Below, in pieces: positions 40,301-48,745 of a stretch of DNA of 64,000 bases. Origin of the DNA: Viridibacillus sp050279675 (GTDB lineage Bacteria; Bacillota; Bacilli; Bacillales_A; Planococcaceae). The notes below the pieces were generated by a model that saw nothing but the letters and a program-made list of their open reading frames with translations, made no database searches and was not told the DNA's origin. The stretch covers positions 682,001-746,000 of the forward strand of contig NZ_JBNNUK010000001.1 of NCBI RefSeq assembly GCF_050279675.1. The letters are read 5' to 3'. Each line of letters begins with the position of its first letter. The first letter of the stretch is position 1. The translations under genes and the position numbers were made by a program.

Positions 40301-42074
40301 AATGTGGAACAGCGTTGTCGGGAAGCTATGGGTAACCATATTGCTTCTCGTTTCTTTTGTATTGTTTGTTTTCACTGTACTAATGCTCGAATTTTTATCA
40401 AACTACCATATTAAACAAACAGAATCATCACTACGTCAAGAAGCTTCTACAATTGCTCGTATTATCAATGACCGTGAAACAACGGATTCTACAAAGGCTA
40501 TTATTTCAGATGTTCTAAGTGATGAAACAAATGCATTAATCGCAGAGAAACCAGGTAATGTTACTTTTTCATTACAAGAGGGACTTAATCAAGAAGAAAT
40601 TAAACAACAAATTCTTAATGAAAAAGCATTTGATAAAGTATTTACAACGAATGCACCTGTTGTAAAAGAAATGATGCTACCTTCAACAACGAAAAAAGAG
40701 CATATGGAGTCTTACATTGTTTTAGCTTTCCCGATAAATGTTGAAAACGAACTACACGGAGCCATTTTTATTTATCAAAGTCCGGATGCTATACATAGGA
40801 CGACAGAAGAAACGACTAAAATTGTCTTTCTAGCAGCGGCAATTGCTTTGATGTTAACAACGTTCTTTGCGTTTTTCTTATCGACCCGCATTACGTCTCC
40901 TCTTCGTAAAATGAGAGAAGCAGCATTTGAATTAGCAAAAGGTAATTTTGAAACAAAAGTACCTGTTTTACAAAATGATGAAATAGGTCAATTAGCGACA
41001 GCTTTCAATCAAATGGGCAAACAACTTAAACACCACTTAGAAGTAATTAACCAAGAGAAAGAACAGCTATCAAGTATATTAACATCGATGACAGACGCTG
41101 TAATTACGTTTAATCGAGATCGTACCATATTGGTCAGCAATCCACCTGCGGAACTTTTACTACAAAAATGGTTTATCATTAAAAGTGCTAATAGTGATAA
41201 ACCTATTCCTGCTGAGATTTACCATATGCTTGACCACGTTTTAGATTTGGAAGAAGAGCTGGAAGTTGAGCTCGAAATTGAAAGATCCTATTATGCGATT
41301 TCAATTAGCCCGTTATATAGCGGAAATTCCGTACGCGGTGCAGTAGCTGTGTTACGAGATAAAACCGAAGAGCATCGTTTAGATAAATTACGTTCAGACT
41401 TTATAGCAAATGTCTCACATGAATTACGAACGCCAATAGCCATGCTTCAAGGCTATAGTGAAGCTATTATGGATGATGTCGTCTCAAGTGAAGAAGAACG
41501 TAAAGAAATGATTAAAATCATCTATGATGAGTCGCAGCGAATGGGCCGTTTAGTCACAGACTTGCTTGACTTAGCTCGTATGGAATCAGGACATATGCGT
41601 TTATATAAAGATTCTGTTCCAATATCACCTGTTATTGAAAGAATTACACAAAAATTTGTTCAAGTAGCAAGAGAGAAACAAGTAAATCTAACATTTAATA
41701 CAACAATTGAAGATACACATCACTTAGAAATGGATGAAGACCGTATAGAACAAGTATTAACAAACTTAATTGACAATGCTATACGCCATACACCAGTCGA
41801 AGGAAGCGTAGAAGTTTTTGTAGATCGTCAGCTATCCTTTGCACGCATTCAAGTAAAAGATAACGGTGCAGGGATACCAGCAGACGATCTGCAGTATGTA
41901 TTTGAGCGTTTCTATAAAGCTGATAAAGCTAGAACACGTGGTAAGGGAGGTACTGGTCTAGGTCTGGCCATTGCCAAAAATATTGTTGAAGCACATAAGG
42001 GTAGAATTACAGTGGAAAGTGAAGTTGATAAAGGAACTACATTCACATTCTATTTACCTATTGATAAAATGTAA
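40293..42074 (+). CDS. resE: Sensor histidine kinase ResE
   Basis: This is a 593-residue membrane kinase. Two helices (about 13-36 and 174-197) flank an extracellular loop of about 140 residues. HAMP (about 198-250), a PAS-like segment (about 260-360), the phospho-acceptor His in NVSHELRTPIAMLQGYSEA, and a HATPase domain with NLIDNAIRHTP, DNGAGIP and GTGLGLAIAKNIV follow. It phosphorylates ResD. The start overlaps resD, so the pair is translationally coupled. Confidence 0.95.
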   Translation: MNRMWNSVVGKLWVTILLLVSFVLFVFTVLMLEFLSNYHIKQTESSLRQEASTIARIINDRETTDSTKAIISDVLSDETNALIAEKPGNVTFSLQEGLNQEEIKQQILNEKAFDKVFTTNAPVVKEMMLPSTTKKEHMESYIVLAFPINVENELHGAIFIYQSPDAIHRTTEETTKIVFLAAAIALMLTTFFAFFLSTRITSPLRKMREAAFELAKGNFETKVPVLQNDEIGQLATAFNQMGKQLKHHLEVINQEKEQLSSILTSMTDAVITFNRDRTILVSNPPAELLLQKWFIIKSANSDKPIPAEIYHMLDHVLDLEEELEVELEIERSYYAISISPLYSGNSVRGAVAVLRDKTEEHRLDKLRSDFIANVSHELRTPIAMLQGYSEAIMDDVVSSEEERKEMIKIIYDESQRMGRLVTDLLDLARMESGHMRLYKDSVPISPVIERITQKFVQVAREKQVNLTFNTTIEDTHHLEMDEDRIEQVLTNLIDNAIRHTPVEGSVEVFVDRQLSFARIQVKDNGAGIPADDLQYVFERFYKADKARTRGKGGTGLGLAIAKNIVEAHKGRITVESEVDKGTTFTFYLPIDKM

Positions 42075-42088
42075 ATAAAAATCAAAAA

Positions 42089-42130
42089 ACGAATTGTAAG
42101 TTAGAAGACTTTACAATTCGTTTTTTTTTG
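42089..42130 (+). terminator. resE terminator
   Basis: ACGAATTGTAA pairs perfectly with TTACAATTCGT across an 11-base loop, followed by nine T. Confidence 0.9.
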
Positions 42131-42167
42131 CATATAGTTATAGTGTATTACAATTAAATTATGGTTC

Positions 42168-42300
42168 ATCTTCGGGGCAGGGTGAAATTCCCGATCGGCG
42201 GTATTAGAGAACTAAGCAATACTCTTGAGCCCGCGAGCCGCAAGGCAGGATTTGGTTAAATTCCAAAGCCGACAGTATAGTCTGGATGGGAGAAGGTGAA
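42168..42300 (+). promoter_or_regulatory. FMN riboswitch (RFN element)
   Basis: The RFN core is plain: ATCTTCGGGGCAGGGTGAAA near 42168, TTCCCGATCGGCGGT, then AGCCCGCGAGCC, CAGGATTTGGTTAAATTCCA, and AAGCCGACAGTATAGTCTGG ending in GATGGGAGAAG. FMN binding would favour the downstream terminator and shut off ribU. Confidence 0.96.
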
Positions 42301-42361
42301 GGTACGGTCGTCTTTCAATTTGAGTATCAATAAGACGCTTATTTGACTATGCCTAAATTCT

Positions 42362-42397
42362 CCCTTGAGTACACTATGTGCTTAAGGGTATTTTTTT
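42362..42397 (+). terminator. Riboswitch-controlled terminator
   Basis: CCCTTGAGTACA pairs with TGTGCTTAAGGG (two G-T pairs) across a three-base loop, followed by seven T, about 60 bases after the riboswitch and 64 before the ribU start. This is a transcription-attenuation expression platform. Confidence 0.88.
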
Positions 42398-42460
42398 GCA
42401 TAGCAACGACTATACCTTTCCTCTTTTTGAAGTGGATCTACAAAAGGAGAGAAAAGTATT

Positions 42461-43042
42461 ATGAAGAACATGAAATTGCAGAAGAGGATTGCAATTGCAA
42501 TGTTAAGTAGTATTTCTTTTGTGTTAATGCTATTTAACTTCCCACTACCACCGTTTCCGGCATTTTTGGAAGTGGACTTTAGTGATGTGCCAGCCTTAAT
42601 CGCAGCAATCACAATGGGGCCGCTCGCAGGTATTCTAGTCGAGTTATTTAAGAATGTGTTAGATTGGATTTTCTCAGGGAGTCCAACAGGTATGCCAGTT
42701 GGTCATATTGCAAACTTTACAACAGGCGTATTATTTATTATGCCAGTATATTTTGTCTATAAACGTCTTTCAAGTACGAAAGGCTTAACTACTGGATTTG
42801 TCGTTGGTACCTTAACAATGGCAGTAGGTATGAGTTTACTGAACTATCTGCTATTCTTACCTATGTATACGTACTTTTTAAATGTCCCAGCTACAACTGG
42901 AACAGCATTAACTAAAATGATTGTACTTGGTATACTACCCTTTAATATTATTAAAGGATTCATCGTTATGATAATATTCATGATATTGTTTAATAGCATG
43001 AAAAAATGGATTGAAAAACAAAGGATGCATTATTTAAATTAA
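42461..43042 (+). CDS. ribU: Riboflavin transporter RibU (ECF S component)
   Basis: This is a 193-residue membrane protein with about six helices. FLEVDFSDVPALIAAITMGP and GVLVELFKNVLDW-type segments are the riboflavin-binding signature of RibU/FmnP. It captures riboflavin and works with a general ECF energising module (EcfAA'T) encoded elsewhere. The FMN riboswitch upstream fixes the substrate. It follows the res genes as in B. subtilis, where it is called ypaA. Confidence 0.96.
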   Translation: MKNMKLQKRIAIAMLSSISFVLMLFNFPLPPFPAFLEVDFSDVPALIAAITMGPLAGILVELFKNVLDWIFSGSPTGMPVGHIANFTTGVLFIMPVYFVYKRLSSTKGLTTGFVVGTLTMAVGMSLLNYLLFLPMYTYFLNVPATTGTALTKMIVLGILPFNIIKGFIVMIIFMILFNSMKKWIEKQRMHYLN

Positions 43043-43048
43043 ACCTTC

Positions 43049-43079
43049 AGCCGATGTTGTAATAAAACATCGGCTTTTA
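43049..43079 (+). terminator. ribU terminator
   Basis: AGCCGATGTT pairs perfectly with AACATCGGCT across seven bases, followed by TTTAT. Confidence 0.85.
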
Positions 43080-43251
43080 TAATTGTATAAAAAGATGAAT
43101 GATTGTATAATACTGTTATTAAAAGAATATTCAGCACATTAAGTAGTATAATGGCGAAGAAACGAGAATGTTTAGTTTGAGGTTTTACGATGTTATATAT
43201 TATCAACAATATATCTTTATCAACTTCCAAGAAAAGAAAGGATGTATGTGA

Positions 43252-43671
43252 ATGGCTGAAAGAAAACTATTAAGCGCTTTTTTTACATCGATTATTTCCT
43301 TCTTTATATTACCTTTTTTATTTATGCAAGCAGATGAATATTTTCTACACAGCGCATTTGCATTAACCGTATATGTTGTTCCGATAATATTTACGTACGG
43401 TTTATTGGCTTCATATATAGCAGATAGAATAGCGGAACGTAAAATGAATGTGAGAGGTTACTCGCTGTTATTGCATATGGCTTTCGGAACAGGTATTGTC
43501 ATTCCGATTACATTTGCTTATTACTCACAAGGTGGAGTTTGGTCTCTTCAAATAATAACAGCTGCTACTGCTGGTTTCATTTTAGGAAGCGTTTTCTTTT
43601 TCGTAGATTTAACGTTACGTAAAGTCGCTATTCGTATGACGCAATATTCTTATGAAGAGCAGAATATTTGA
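43252..43671 (+). CDS. Hypothetical four-helix membrane protein
   Basis: This is a 139-residue protein with hydrophobic segments at about 8-24, 33-55, 74-90 and 99-118, joined by short charged loops (DRIAERKMNVRG). The C-terminus is basic and then polar (RKVAIRMTQYSYEEQ). I do not recognise a family. AAGGATG precedes the ATG and a strong terminator follows, so it is a stand-alone gene. Confidence 0.65.
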   Translation: MAERKLLSAFFTSIISFFILPFLFMQADEYFLHSAFALTVYVVPIIFTYGLLASYIADRIAERKMNVRGYSLLLHMAFGTGIVIPITFAYYSQGGVWSLQIITAATAGFILGSVFFFVDLTLRKVAIRMTQYSYEEQNI

Positions 43672-43686
43672 ATGTAATATCAATTA

Positions 43687-43718
43687 GCAATGAGGTACTA
43701 TACCTCATTGCTTTTTTT
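43687..43718 (+). terminator. Strong terminator
   Basis: GCAATGAGGTA pairs perfectly with TACCTCATTGC across CTA, followed by seven T. Confidence 0.93.
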
Positions 43719-43793
43719 ATGATAACAATAAAGTGAAAAAAGCTAAAGAAACAGGGCTACACTCTATACTAATAGCTGTAGGTGGAAAAAGAA

Positions 43794-43931
43794 GTGCCGA
43801 TACAAATTGATAACTTAATAACAACAAAAGAAAAAGGTTTGTCATATTACTCTTATGAAGTAGAATGGAAAAGCCAATATCACATGCTTACGGAGATGTT
43901 TCCTATGCTATTTGTAATAGAAGTAGAGTAG
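43794..43931 (+). pseudogene. C-terminal-looking ORF fragment
   Basis: From GTG 43794 the frame gives PIQIDNLITTKEKGLSYYSY and EVEWKSQYHMLTEMFPML to a stop. Just upstream, in another frame, is a coding-like stretch (KKAKETGLHSILIAVGGKRS). Together they look like the frameshifted end of a lost gene. No family recognised. Confidence 0.3.
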
Positions 43932-44001
43932 ACAGGTAGTTGAATTCGGTTATACTTTGAAAGCATTTAGTGATTCTCTTACATTTATATTAAATAAAAA
44001 A

Positions 44002-44021
44002 ACCTGAGCATAACGCTCAGG
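44002..44021 (-). terminator. Minus-strand terminator
   Basis: On the minus strand CCTGAGC-GTTAT-GCTCAGG is followed by seven T. It follows the decayed minus-strand gene at 44028-44160. Confidence 0.75.
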
Positions 44022-44027
44022 CCTTCA

Positions 44028-44160
44028 TCATTCTTTATGAGTTAAGGTCATTATAAAACTTACTATTAAAATAATTTCTTGTAGACTAAAAATGAAACCT
44101 ACATAAGTTAATTGATAGTGTGGTGGAAACTTGAGAAAACGATAAAAAAGTACAATAATC
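44028..44160 (-). pseudogene. Membrane protein C-terminal remnant
   Basis: The minus-strand frame IIVLFYRFLKFPPHYQLTYV, then GFIFSLQEIILIVSFIMTLT and HKE ends exactly before the terminator, but it has no start and a stop lies just upstream. It is probably the end of a decayed gene. The rest of the interval up to 44420 shows nothing else. Confidence 0.35.
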
Positions 44161-44420
44161 TAAAATTACTCTACGAAATAAAGTGAAGGATGAACTGAAA
44201 ATTTGCCTGGGATTAGAATATGACAAGCGGTAGCGACGCTATTTTGATTATTCCTTAAAAAGTCCCCCAATCGTCCCCCAACACAAAACAGAATAATGAT
44301 GTATAATGATATAGGTGCTTTTTTTGAAAAGTGCTATAAAACAACAAATGCAAGAATAATGCTATACATTAAAACCCTATAACTATATCTTGCAAATATA
44401 CACGATAGGTGGAAACAACA

Positions 44421-45371
44421 TTGAATTACCATGTTTTACTTTATTATTTTTACACAACGATTGAAGACCCAGAAGCATTTGCTGCAGAGCATTTAGCTTA
44501 CTGTAAATCAATTGAGTTAAAAGGTCGAATTTTAGTCGCTTCAGAAGGTATTAATGGAACAGTTTCAGGAACTGTGGAACAAACAGATGCTTATATGGCT
44601 CATATGAAAGCTGATCCTCGCTTTGACGGTATCGTTTTCAAAATTGATGAATCAGAGCAACATGCTTTCAAGAAAATGCATGTACGTCCAAGACCTGAGC
44701 TTGTAAATTTAAGCCTAGAAGACGATGTTAACCCGCATGAAATTACAGGTAATTATTTAGAGCCTGCAGAATTCTTAGAGAAGATGCAAGAAGAAAATAC
44801 AGTAATCGTTGATGCACGTAATACGTACGAATTTGATGTAGGCCACTTCAAAGGTGCGATTCGCCCAGATATCGAGACGTTCCGGGATTTACCAGACTGG
44901 ATTCGCGACAACAAAGAACTACTAGAAGGTAAGCAAATTTTAACTTACTGTACTGGTGGTATTCGTTGCGAAAAATTCTCAGGTTGGTTAAAACGTGAAG
45001 GTTTTGAAGATGTGAGTCAATTACACGGTGGGATCGTTACTTACGGAAAAGACCCTGTAGCTAAAGGTCAGCTTTGGGACGGTCAATGTTACGTTTTCGA
45101 CGAGCGTTTAACTGTTCCCGTGAATCAAGTAGAGCATGTAATAGTAGGTCGTGATCATTTTGATGGCGAACCTTGTGAACGTTATATTAATTGTTCAAAC
45201 CCTGAATGTAACAAGCAAATTATCGCTTCAAAAGAAAATGAAGATAAGCATTTAGGTGGCTGTACTCATGAATGTCGTGTACACCCTCGTAACCGCTATA
45301 TCGCTCGTAATGGATTAACTGAGGTAGAAGTAAAAGAACGTTTAGAACAAATCGGCGAAGTGTTCGCTTAA
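44421..45371 (+). CDS. trhO: tRNA uridine(34) hydroxylase TrhO (rhodanese family)
   Basis: This is a 316-residue UPF0176 protein (YbfQ/YceA type). An N-terminal acylphosphatase-like domain has GRILVASEGINGTVSG. A rhodanese domain (about 120-220) has VIVDARNTYEFDVGHF and the active-site Cys in TYCTGGIRCEKFSGWL. A Cys-rich C-terminus (CSNPECNKQI, GGCTHECRVH) follows. It makes 5-hydroxyuridine at the wobble base of tRNAs using oxygen. TTG 44421 is chosen because AGGTGG is eight bases upstream. GTG 44409 overlaps that site. Confidence 0.93.
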   Translation: MNYHVLLYYFYTTIEDPEAFAAEHLAYCKSIELKGRILVASEGINGTVSGTVEQTDAYMAHMKADPRFDGIVFKIDESEQHAFKKMHVRPRPELVNLSLEDDVNPHEITGNYLEPAEFLEKMQEENTVIVDARNTYEFDVGHFKGAIRPDIETFRDLPDWIRDNKELLEGKQILTYCTGGIRCEKFSGWLKREGFEDVSQLHGGIVTYGKDPVAKGQLWDGQCYVFDERLTVPVNQVEHVIVGRDHFDGEPCERYINCSNPECNKQIIASKENEDKHLGGCTHECRVHPRNRYIARNGLTEVEVKERLEQIGEVFA

Positions 45372-45383
45372 TCAAATTCAAAG

Positions 45384-45428
45384 AAGGCTGCCAAATGTGG
45401 GAATACCGCATACAATGGCAGCCTTTTA
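45384..45428 (+). terminator. trhO terminator
   Basis: AAGGCTGCCA pairs perfectly with TGGCAGCCTT, with a smaller helix (ATGTGG/CCGCAT) inside, followed by TT. Confidence 0.8.
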
Positions 45429-45463
45429 TCCGTTTAATATACTAAGATAGCAGAAAGGAATTT

Positions 45464-45778
45464 ATGATGCCGGCTTTAAAAGGAATAATTATTATTCAAA
45501 AAATGAAAGGACCGAATATCCTTTACATAGATAAAACTGCGCTTGCTAAATACTTTATTGATTTTGATGGAGAAGACGTGCAAATGAACTTACATTTGCA
45601 AAAGTCTCAATCACAAGAATATAAAGGTACAGCTGAAATTTTCTATTTTGAAGGAAAAGATGGTTATGGTGGCAACAAATTTGCCAATGATTTTTATATA
45701 GATGATCAAGACATCTTGGAATTATTAGAAGAACATGAAGGAGAAATAGTTGAATTAGTAGTCGAGTTAATAAAATAA
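45464..45778 (+). CDS. Hypothetical protein (104 aa)
   Basis: This is a soluble acidic protein without signal peptide. It starts GIIIIQKMKGPNILYIDKTA, has a YGGNKFANDFYID segment and ends in an acidic amphipathic helix (ILELLEEHEGEIVELVVEL). GAAAGGA precedes tandem ATGs, and the first or second could be used. I do not recognise a family. It stands alone between trhO and a convergent LysR gene. Confidence 0.6.
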   Translation: MMPALKGIIIIQKMKGPNILYIDKTALAKYFIDFDGEDVQMNLHLQKSQSQEYKGTAEIFYFEGKDGYGGNKFANDFYIDDQDILELLEEHEGEIVELVVELIK

Positions 45779-45808
45779 TAGGGACATGGAAGTTGAATCT
45801 AAAGTAAA

Positions 45809-45849
45809 AGCAGAAAAAGAGCCTATTGCTGCTCTTTTTCTGCTTTTTT
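45809..45849. terminator. Bidirectional terminator overlapping the lysR end
   Basis: AGCAGAAAAAGAGC pairs perfectly with GCTCTTTTTCTGCT around eight bases. Runs of A and T lie on the two sides. The last codons of the LysR gene are part of the stem and loop. Confidence 0.88.
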
Positions 45850-46728
45850 CCGTGCCTCAAAGAAATCCAGTATGAATTTTTGGAATTGCTTTGCAGCAGG
45901 GGATAAATAGCGCCCCTCTGCCCAGGCCATGCCAATAATACGTTCACATTTCACATCACTGATATGAATTTTAGCAATTTTCCTAGGATTAATTTCCTCA
46001 CCGTCTGGTAACAATGAAAAGCCAAGTCCATTTGCTACAAACCCTGCAACAGTCCCTACCTCATCACCTACAAAGGTGATTTTAGGTGTAATCCCGACTT
46101 TTTCGAAAATTTCATCAACCGTAATGCGTAAAGCGTACCCTTTTTTTAACAAAATAAATGATTCATCAGCTAATTCTTTAAGTGTAATACTCTTTTTCAT
46201 AGCTAGTGGATGATAAATAGGAACAATTAGATACAACTCATCTCGCCATAATTCAGTCCATTGAATAGGTTTTTCGACTTCCATCGCTGCTAGTAAGGAC
46301 AGATCAAGCTCACCTGATTTTAATTGCTTCAATTGTGTATGTGTATGATTTTGAATAAGTTGAAAATGGATATCAGGGAAATCTTTGCGGAATAGACGTA
46401 TTAAATCAGGTACTACATTTGTACCTAGTGTATGTAAGAAGCCTAGTGCAACTTCACCTTGATTAGGGGCGACGAGCTCTTGAATTTCATGTAAGCCATC
46501 CTGATATTCCTGCATAATATTATTTACACGTTTTAAAAACATAGCACCGTAACGATTTAAAATAATTGAACGTCCTTGCCTTTCAAATAATGGTACGCCT
46601 AACTCATCTTCAAGACGTGCGATAGAGCGACTAAGTGCAGGTTGTGAGATAGATAAAAGCTCTGCTGCGCGGGTCATATGTTGGATATTAGCTAGTTTTT
46701 GGAAGTATTCGAGTTGTTGCCATTCCAT
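45823..46728 (-). CDS. LysR-family transcriptional regulator
   Basis: This is a 301-residue regulator. The N-terminal helix-turn-helix (LEYFQKLANIQHMTRAAELL, SISQPALSRSIARLEDELG) is followed by the effector-binding domain, including EVALGFLHTLGTNVVPDLIR and DVKCERIIGMAWAEG. ATG 46728 follows AAGGTGG. The upstream extension lacks a site. It is divergent from the Est30-type esterase by about 300 bases, which makes that gene a possible target. The effector cannot be deduced. Confidence 0.92.
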   Translation of the reverse strand: MEWQQLEYFQKLANIQHMTRAAELLSISQPALSRSIARLEDELGVPLFERQGRSIILNRYGAMFLKRVNNIMQEYQDGLHEIQELVAPNQGEVALGFLHTLGTNVVPDLIRLFRKDFPDIHFQLIQNHTHTQLKQLKSGELDLSLLAAMEVEKPIQWTELWRDELYLIVPIYHPLAMKKSITLKELADESFILLKKGYALRITVDEIFEKVGITPKITFVGDEVGTVAGFVANGLGFSLLPDGEEINPRKIAKIHISDVKCERIIGMAWAEGRYLSPAAKQFQKFILDFFEARKKAEKEQQ

Positions 46729-47032
46729 GAAAAGACCACCTTTTTTATAGTGAATCAATTGATACCTTTTATGCATGATAATGATAAGAATTATAAATTA
46801 TACATTATTAATCGTCAATGTTAATATGAGGTAGACATAAAATAGACACAACAAAAATATTGACATTTTTAAGTAGATATTTTGTTGAGAAAGACAGTCT
46901 TTACATAGAAATGAAAACATTTCTAATGTTTTAAAGATTTTTTAAAGAAAATTAAATTAAATATGTTTTATATAAACGGAATGGCGAAAGCCAGAAATTA
47001 ATTACTTGTCGATTACAAAGGAGATAGTCAAA

Positions 47033-47785
47033 ATGAAACTAGTCGCACCTAAATCTTTTACACTTGAGGGAGGAAGTAAAGCAGTATTATTACTTCATGG
47101 CTTTACAGGAAGTACAAAGGATGTAAAAAGATTAGGAAAACATTTGCAAGATCGAGGATATACAGTTCATGCACCGATGTATAAAGGTCATGGTGGATCA
47201 CCTGAAGAATTACTTGAGACAGGTCCTGAAGACTGGTGGAATGATGTTGTTGCAGGCTATAACCATTTAAAAGACCAGGGATACGAAGATATTGCAGTAG
47301 TTGGTATTTCACTTGGTGCAGTATTCTCATTACGCGTAGGAGAAGAGTTCCCCGTAAAAGGCGTAGTATCAATGTGCGCACCAATCAAGCGTGATAATAC
47401 TGATGGGCTTTTTGATCGTCTTTATGACTATGCTAAAATATATAAATCATTTGAAGGAAAAACAAGAGAACAAATCATTGCTGAACTTGAAAGTTTAAAA
47501 GCAACACCAAAAGGCTCATTAAATGATATTCAAAAAATCACAGAAGAAACTTGTGAAGACTTACATGAAATCACAGCACCGACATTAGTTATGCAAGGTG
47601 CTTTAGATGCACCGATTTACCAAGAAAGTGCACCATTTATCTATGAACAAGTTGATGCAGAAGAAAAAGATATCATCTGGTATAAAGAATCTGGGCACAT
47701 CATTACAACAGGTAAAGAACGCGATAAAGTGTGTGAAGATGTAACGGATTTCCTAGATCAAATTGATTGGTCAATCGCTAACTAA
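47033..47785 (+). CDS. est: Carboxylesterase (Est30 type)
   Basis: This is a 250-residue alpha/beta hydrolase. The triad is Ser93 (VVGISLGAVFS), Asp192 (GALDAPIY) and His222 (ESGHIITTG), in the spacing of Geobacillus Est30. The oxyanion segment is LLLHGFTGSTKD. It hydrolyses short-chain carboxylic esters. ATG 47033 follows AAAGGAG. In many Bacillales it lies between secG and rnr, but here it stands alone. Confidence 0.92.
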   Translation: MKLVAPKSFTLEGGSKAVLLLHGFTGSTKDVKRLGKHLQDRGYTVHAPMYKGHGGSPEELLETGPEDWWNDVVAGYNHLKDQGYEDIAVVGISLGAVFSLRVGEEFPVKGVVSMCAPIKRDNTDGLFDRLYDYAKIYKSFEGKTREQIIAELESLKATPKGSLNDIQKITEETCEDLHEITAPTLVMQGALDAPIYQESAPFIYEQVDAEEKDIIWYKESGHIITTGKERDKVCEDVTDFLDQIDWSIAN

Positions 47786-47805
47786 TAATTTCTGGCATAA
47801 GAGAG

Positions 47806-47840
47806 GCACCCAAGTTAATATACTAACTTGAGTGCTTTTT
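47806..47840. terminator. Bidirectional terminator
   Basis: GCACCCAAGTTA pairs with TAACTTGAGTGC (one mismatch) across six bases, followed by TTTTT. It is shared with the convergent phosphoesterase gene. Confidence 0.8.
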
Positions 47841-48419
47841 CATTTGTTGAGCCTTCATAAATGTAACAGTTCGTGCTGTTGAATCATATAAACACCATTC
47901 TCTGGACCCTATTACAGCACCAACATTAACACCATATTTTTTTTCCTTCAATTGAATAGGTTTACCATAAGTAAATGATTTTTTTTTACCTTTTTTATAA
48001 AATGCGGAATCATGGCTATGACCAAAAAAGAAGACGGATTGTTTAGCTTCTGTAAACAGGGGCTTCCAATCTAACGACCACTTAAATTGATGTCCATGTA
48101 TAATGAGTGCGCCATCAATATTTAGTATCTCTGGAAGTTCTAGGAAAGTTTGGAGGCCCGTTACTTGCATAATACGCTCTTCCTGATTTCCTCGTACAGA
48201 AGGGAACTGTAACAAATTGCTAAAGTACTCTGAATTCTCAGCAGCTTCTTCAAATGCTAGACCCCTAATGTTTTTTGCTCTCTTTTTTCCTATTTTGCAT
48301 TCAAATAAATCACCTAAACCAATGATTGTGGCATCTTCAGCCGTTTCATTTATATGTTTTAAAACTGCGTTAGTATCTTCAAAACACGAGTGCAAATCTC
48401 CAATCAATGCATACTTCAT
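47823..48419 (-). CDS. Calcineurin-like metallophosphoesterase
   Basis: This is a 198-residue protein with the dimetal phosphoesterase motifs in order: GDLHSCFED, GLGDLFE, VRGNQEE, IIHGHQFKW and FFGHSHDS. This is the YfcE/ApaH-like class, which acts on phosphodiesters or nucleoside polyphosphates. The substrate cannot be inferred. A start at 48419 fits GAGAGGATG nine bases upstream. The last codons lie inside the shared terminator. Confidence 0.88.
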   Translation of the reverse strand: MKYALIGDLHSCFEDTNAVLKHINETAEDATIIGLGDLFECKIGKKRAKNIRGLAFEEAAENSEYFSNLLQFPSVRGNQEERIMQVTGLQTFLELPEILNIDGALIIHGHQFKWSLDWKPLFTEAKQSVFFFGHSHDSAFYKKGKKKSFTYGKPIQLKEKKYGVNVGAVIGSREWCLYDSTARTVTFMKAQQMKKHSS

Positions 48420-48745
48420 TTAGGTAATCATCCTCTCAAAAATATATTAGAAATAATAGCATACATTAAATTACCAGTAAAATAACCATTAATAGATAAA
48501 AATAGTATAGCTACTTGTCGATAAATGTAATCACTTTACAAAGCATTTATTAAATAGATGTGTAGTGTATCGACTTTAATAAGGAGACAAATTTATCTAA
48601 TTGTTACAAAAACATGACACGAATTACGCTTTTATTAAGGTTGGGAAATTCAGTGCCCATTTTTTACAAGGCATGGTAGAATAAACGAGTGAGAAATTTG
48701 GAAACTGAAATAATGATTAGAGAAATGAGTTGACTAAGTTTGAAG
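48420..48745. promoter_or_regulatory. Upstream region of the CwlO-type gene
   Basis: No ORF is visible. The minus strand at 48603-48619 reads TGTCAT-GTTTT-TGTAAC, one mismatch from the WalR recognition pattern TGTWAH-N5-TGTWAH. WalR controls cwlO-type autolysins in B. subtilis, so this site is worth noting but weak alone. Confidence 0.35.
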
